DNA of 46,986 nt from Psilocybe azurescens. Taxonomy: Eukaryota > Basidiomycota > Agaricomycetes > Agaricales > Agrocybaceae. The notes under the pieces were generated by a model that ran no database searches, was not told the origin of the DNA, and saw only the letters and a list, made by a program, of their open reading frames with translations. The DNA is taken from the NCBI GenBank assembly GCA_023853785.1, contig JAJIRX010000882.1, positions 1 to 46,986 of the forward strand. The letters run 5' to 3'. Both the position numbers and the translations under genes were made by a program. Below, piece by piece: positions 46,033 through 46,986 of the stretch; the first letter of the stretch is position 1; every line of letters starts with the position of its first letter.

Positions 46033-46986
46033 ATGAAGAACAAACGGACACCTGCGAACGAATGGAGGTGAGTACGGTGAAAGGGTGTAAACCATTCTGA
46101 GCTTACAATTCATAGTGAGATACAGAGGCCCTTATTTTTATGATTGTTATCTGTAATAAACTAGTACATTATACTAGTGAAGGGTAGGAGATATCGCCAG
46201 ACTATTAGGCTTTGAGGCTTTACTTCCTAGTGGGCCAACAAGAGTAATAGACCTTACAAACTAACTAAGGTGTAGTGTGGCCTATTAATCAGTGCTACGA
46301 ATCAAAGACTACCTTTAGTTTCCTACACAGCTATCAAAGCAACCCTAACCGAGCGTCCGCGACGCCCGCCTCCATTGATCATACTATTAGTCCCATGCAA
46401 AGAAGAAACCCTTAAGAAATGACCTTGGCTCTTACAAGGGGTAACACCCACCAGTGTCTTACAAGCGATCGCCAAGTGATGAAAACCTTATAATTAGCAA
46501 AGCGATCACTGTGTCCAGGCCTCACAAAGGCTGTTCACTAAATTAGGTGATCAACCGCTCGGGGATCAGGCATCACTCGCGCCACACGGGTGATCGCCCC
46601 ATGGACCGAATGTATTGGCAAATTGAAATCTTGTGTACAACTCAGCATATGGCGGTCTACTAGATCCCACTATAAAAACTTGTAATTTGCAATACAGCCA
46701 ACGTGAGTGAGCGATCGCCCAGCCAGTGATCGCCACATGATACTAGAGGTAACTTGCCTCATGATAAGGGCACCTGCTGTTCCAGGGGGTCCTAAACCAA
46801 TAGCAACTGTGCTGGGAACCTTGGGAGGGTTTCCTAGGAAATATACCCCTAAGTAATCTAGTCCTGACATGCCTTAGCCGCAGCCATCTGATAAAATAAG
46901 TCGGGTGATCGCTACCCAAGAAGGCACTGCCGCATGGACAACCATGTTATCTTCAAATAGCGCCGTAGCCCAGGTGAAGCGGCGCA
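46033..46986. other. Unassigned right end with GATCGCC words
   Basis: No gene was recognised. GCGATC or GTGATC words, often GATCGCC, occur about seven times between 46460 and 46910. A minus-strand frame at 46870-46670 has Gly/Pro-rich composition and no known motif. The segment runs off the window. Confidence 0.4.

Noticed and set aside
46670..46870. Gly/Pro-rich minus-strand frame as a gene
   Set aside because: Short, no recognisable family, and in a region with repeated GATCGCC words that bias the translation.

Overview
The window is eukaryotic and most likely from an Agaricomycete (mushroom-forming) basidiomycete. The evidence is: many 45-60 nt GT-AG introns; a seven-exon vacuolar aspartic protease; multi-pass membrane proteins of types expanded in Agaricomycetes; a FunK1-type fungal kinase fragment; a divergent G-alpha-like gene; and chromodomain Ty3/gypsy, Tc1, hAT, CACTA-like and Mutator-like elements. 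There are no bacterial operons, CRISPR arrays or phage genes. Species cannot be named from sequence alone.

Layout. (1) 1-5.1 kb, left gene flank: a dispersed repeat at the edge, a frame-broken membrane protein gene (1122-2414, +), a second repeat copy, and an intact PEP4-like aspartic protease (3459-5005, -). (2) 5.1-28.4 kb, an AT-rich transposon graveyard. In order: a hAT-type MITE (5091-5678); a dead Tc1 element with ~214-bp inverted repeats (6192-7803); a 443-bp TA-flanked MITE (7950-8392); a degenerate chromodomain Ty3/gypsy element (about 8690-13477, -) abutting a FunK1 kinase fragment (13530-14365, -); an AAGTTA-rich block; a 2.0-kb hAT-like element with a perfect 8-bp target duplication and an internal tRNA-like sequence (17829-19840); two head-to-head Tc1 copies (20246-24992), the second split by a 1.78-kb Mutator-like element with a 9-bp duplication (23117-24899) that carries a small spliced gene; and a 1.29-kb near-perfect palindrome with CACTG ends and a TCA duplication (26584-27876), itself split by a second copy of the MITE. 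Pieces of minus-strand coding sequence lie between these insertions and look like one or more dismembered host genes. (3) 28.4-32.4 kb: mostly unassigned, with a decayed copy of an FHA-gene exon at 28955-29130. (4) 32.5-45 kb, right gene flank: an FHA-domain gene (32500-33223), a third repeat copy (34625-34872), a DUF6533-type membrane protein (36800-38624), a fourth repeat copy (40176-40345), a His-rich membrane protein (41198-41960), and a G-alpha-like remnant without its P-loop (43545-44640, -). (5) 45.3-46.03 kb: an inverted second copy of the tRNA-like part of the 2.0-kb hAT element, then an unassigned end rich in GATCGCC words.

The genes do not form a pathway. Several host genes have single-base-deletion frameshifts, often in T runs, so indel error in the assembly has to be separated from true decay. 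The notable content is the nested transposon structure: insertion order can be read from target duplications, a long hairpin could be transcribed into double-stranded RNA, and two non-autonomous elements carry non-transposon cargo (a tRNA-like module and a multi-exon gene).
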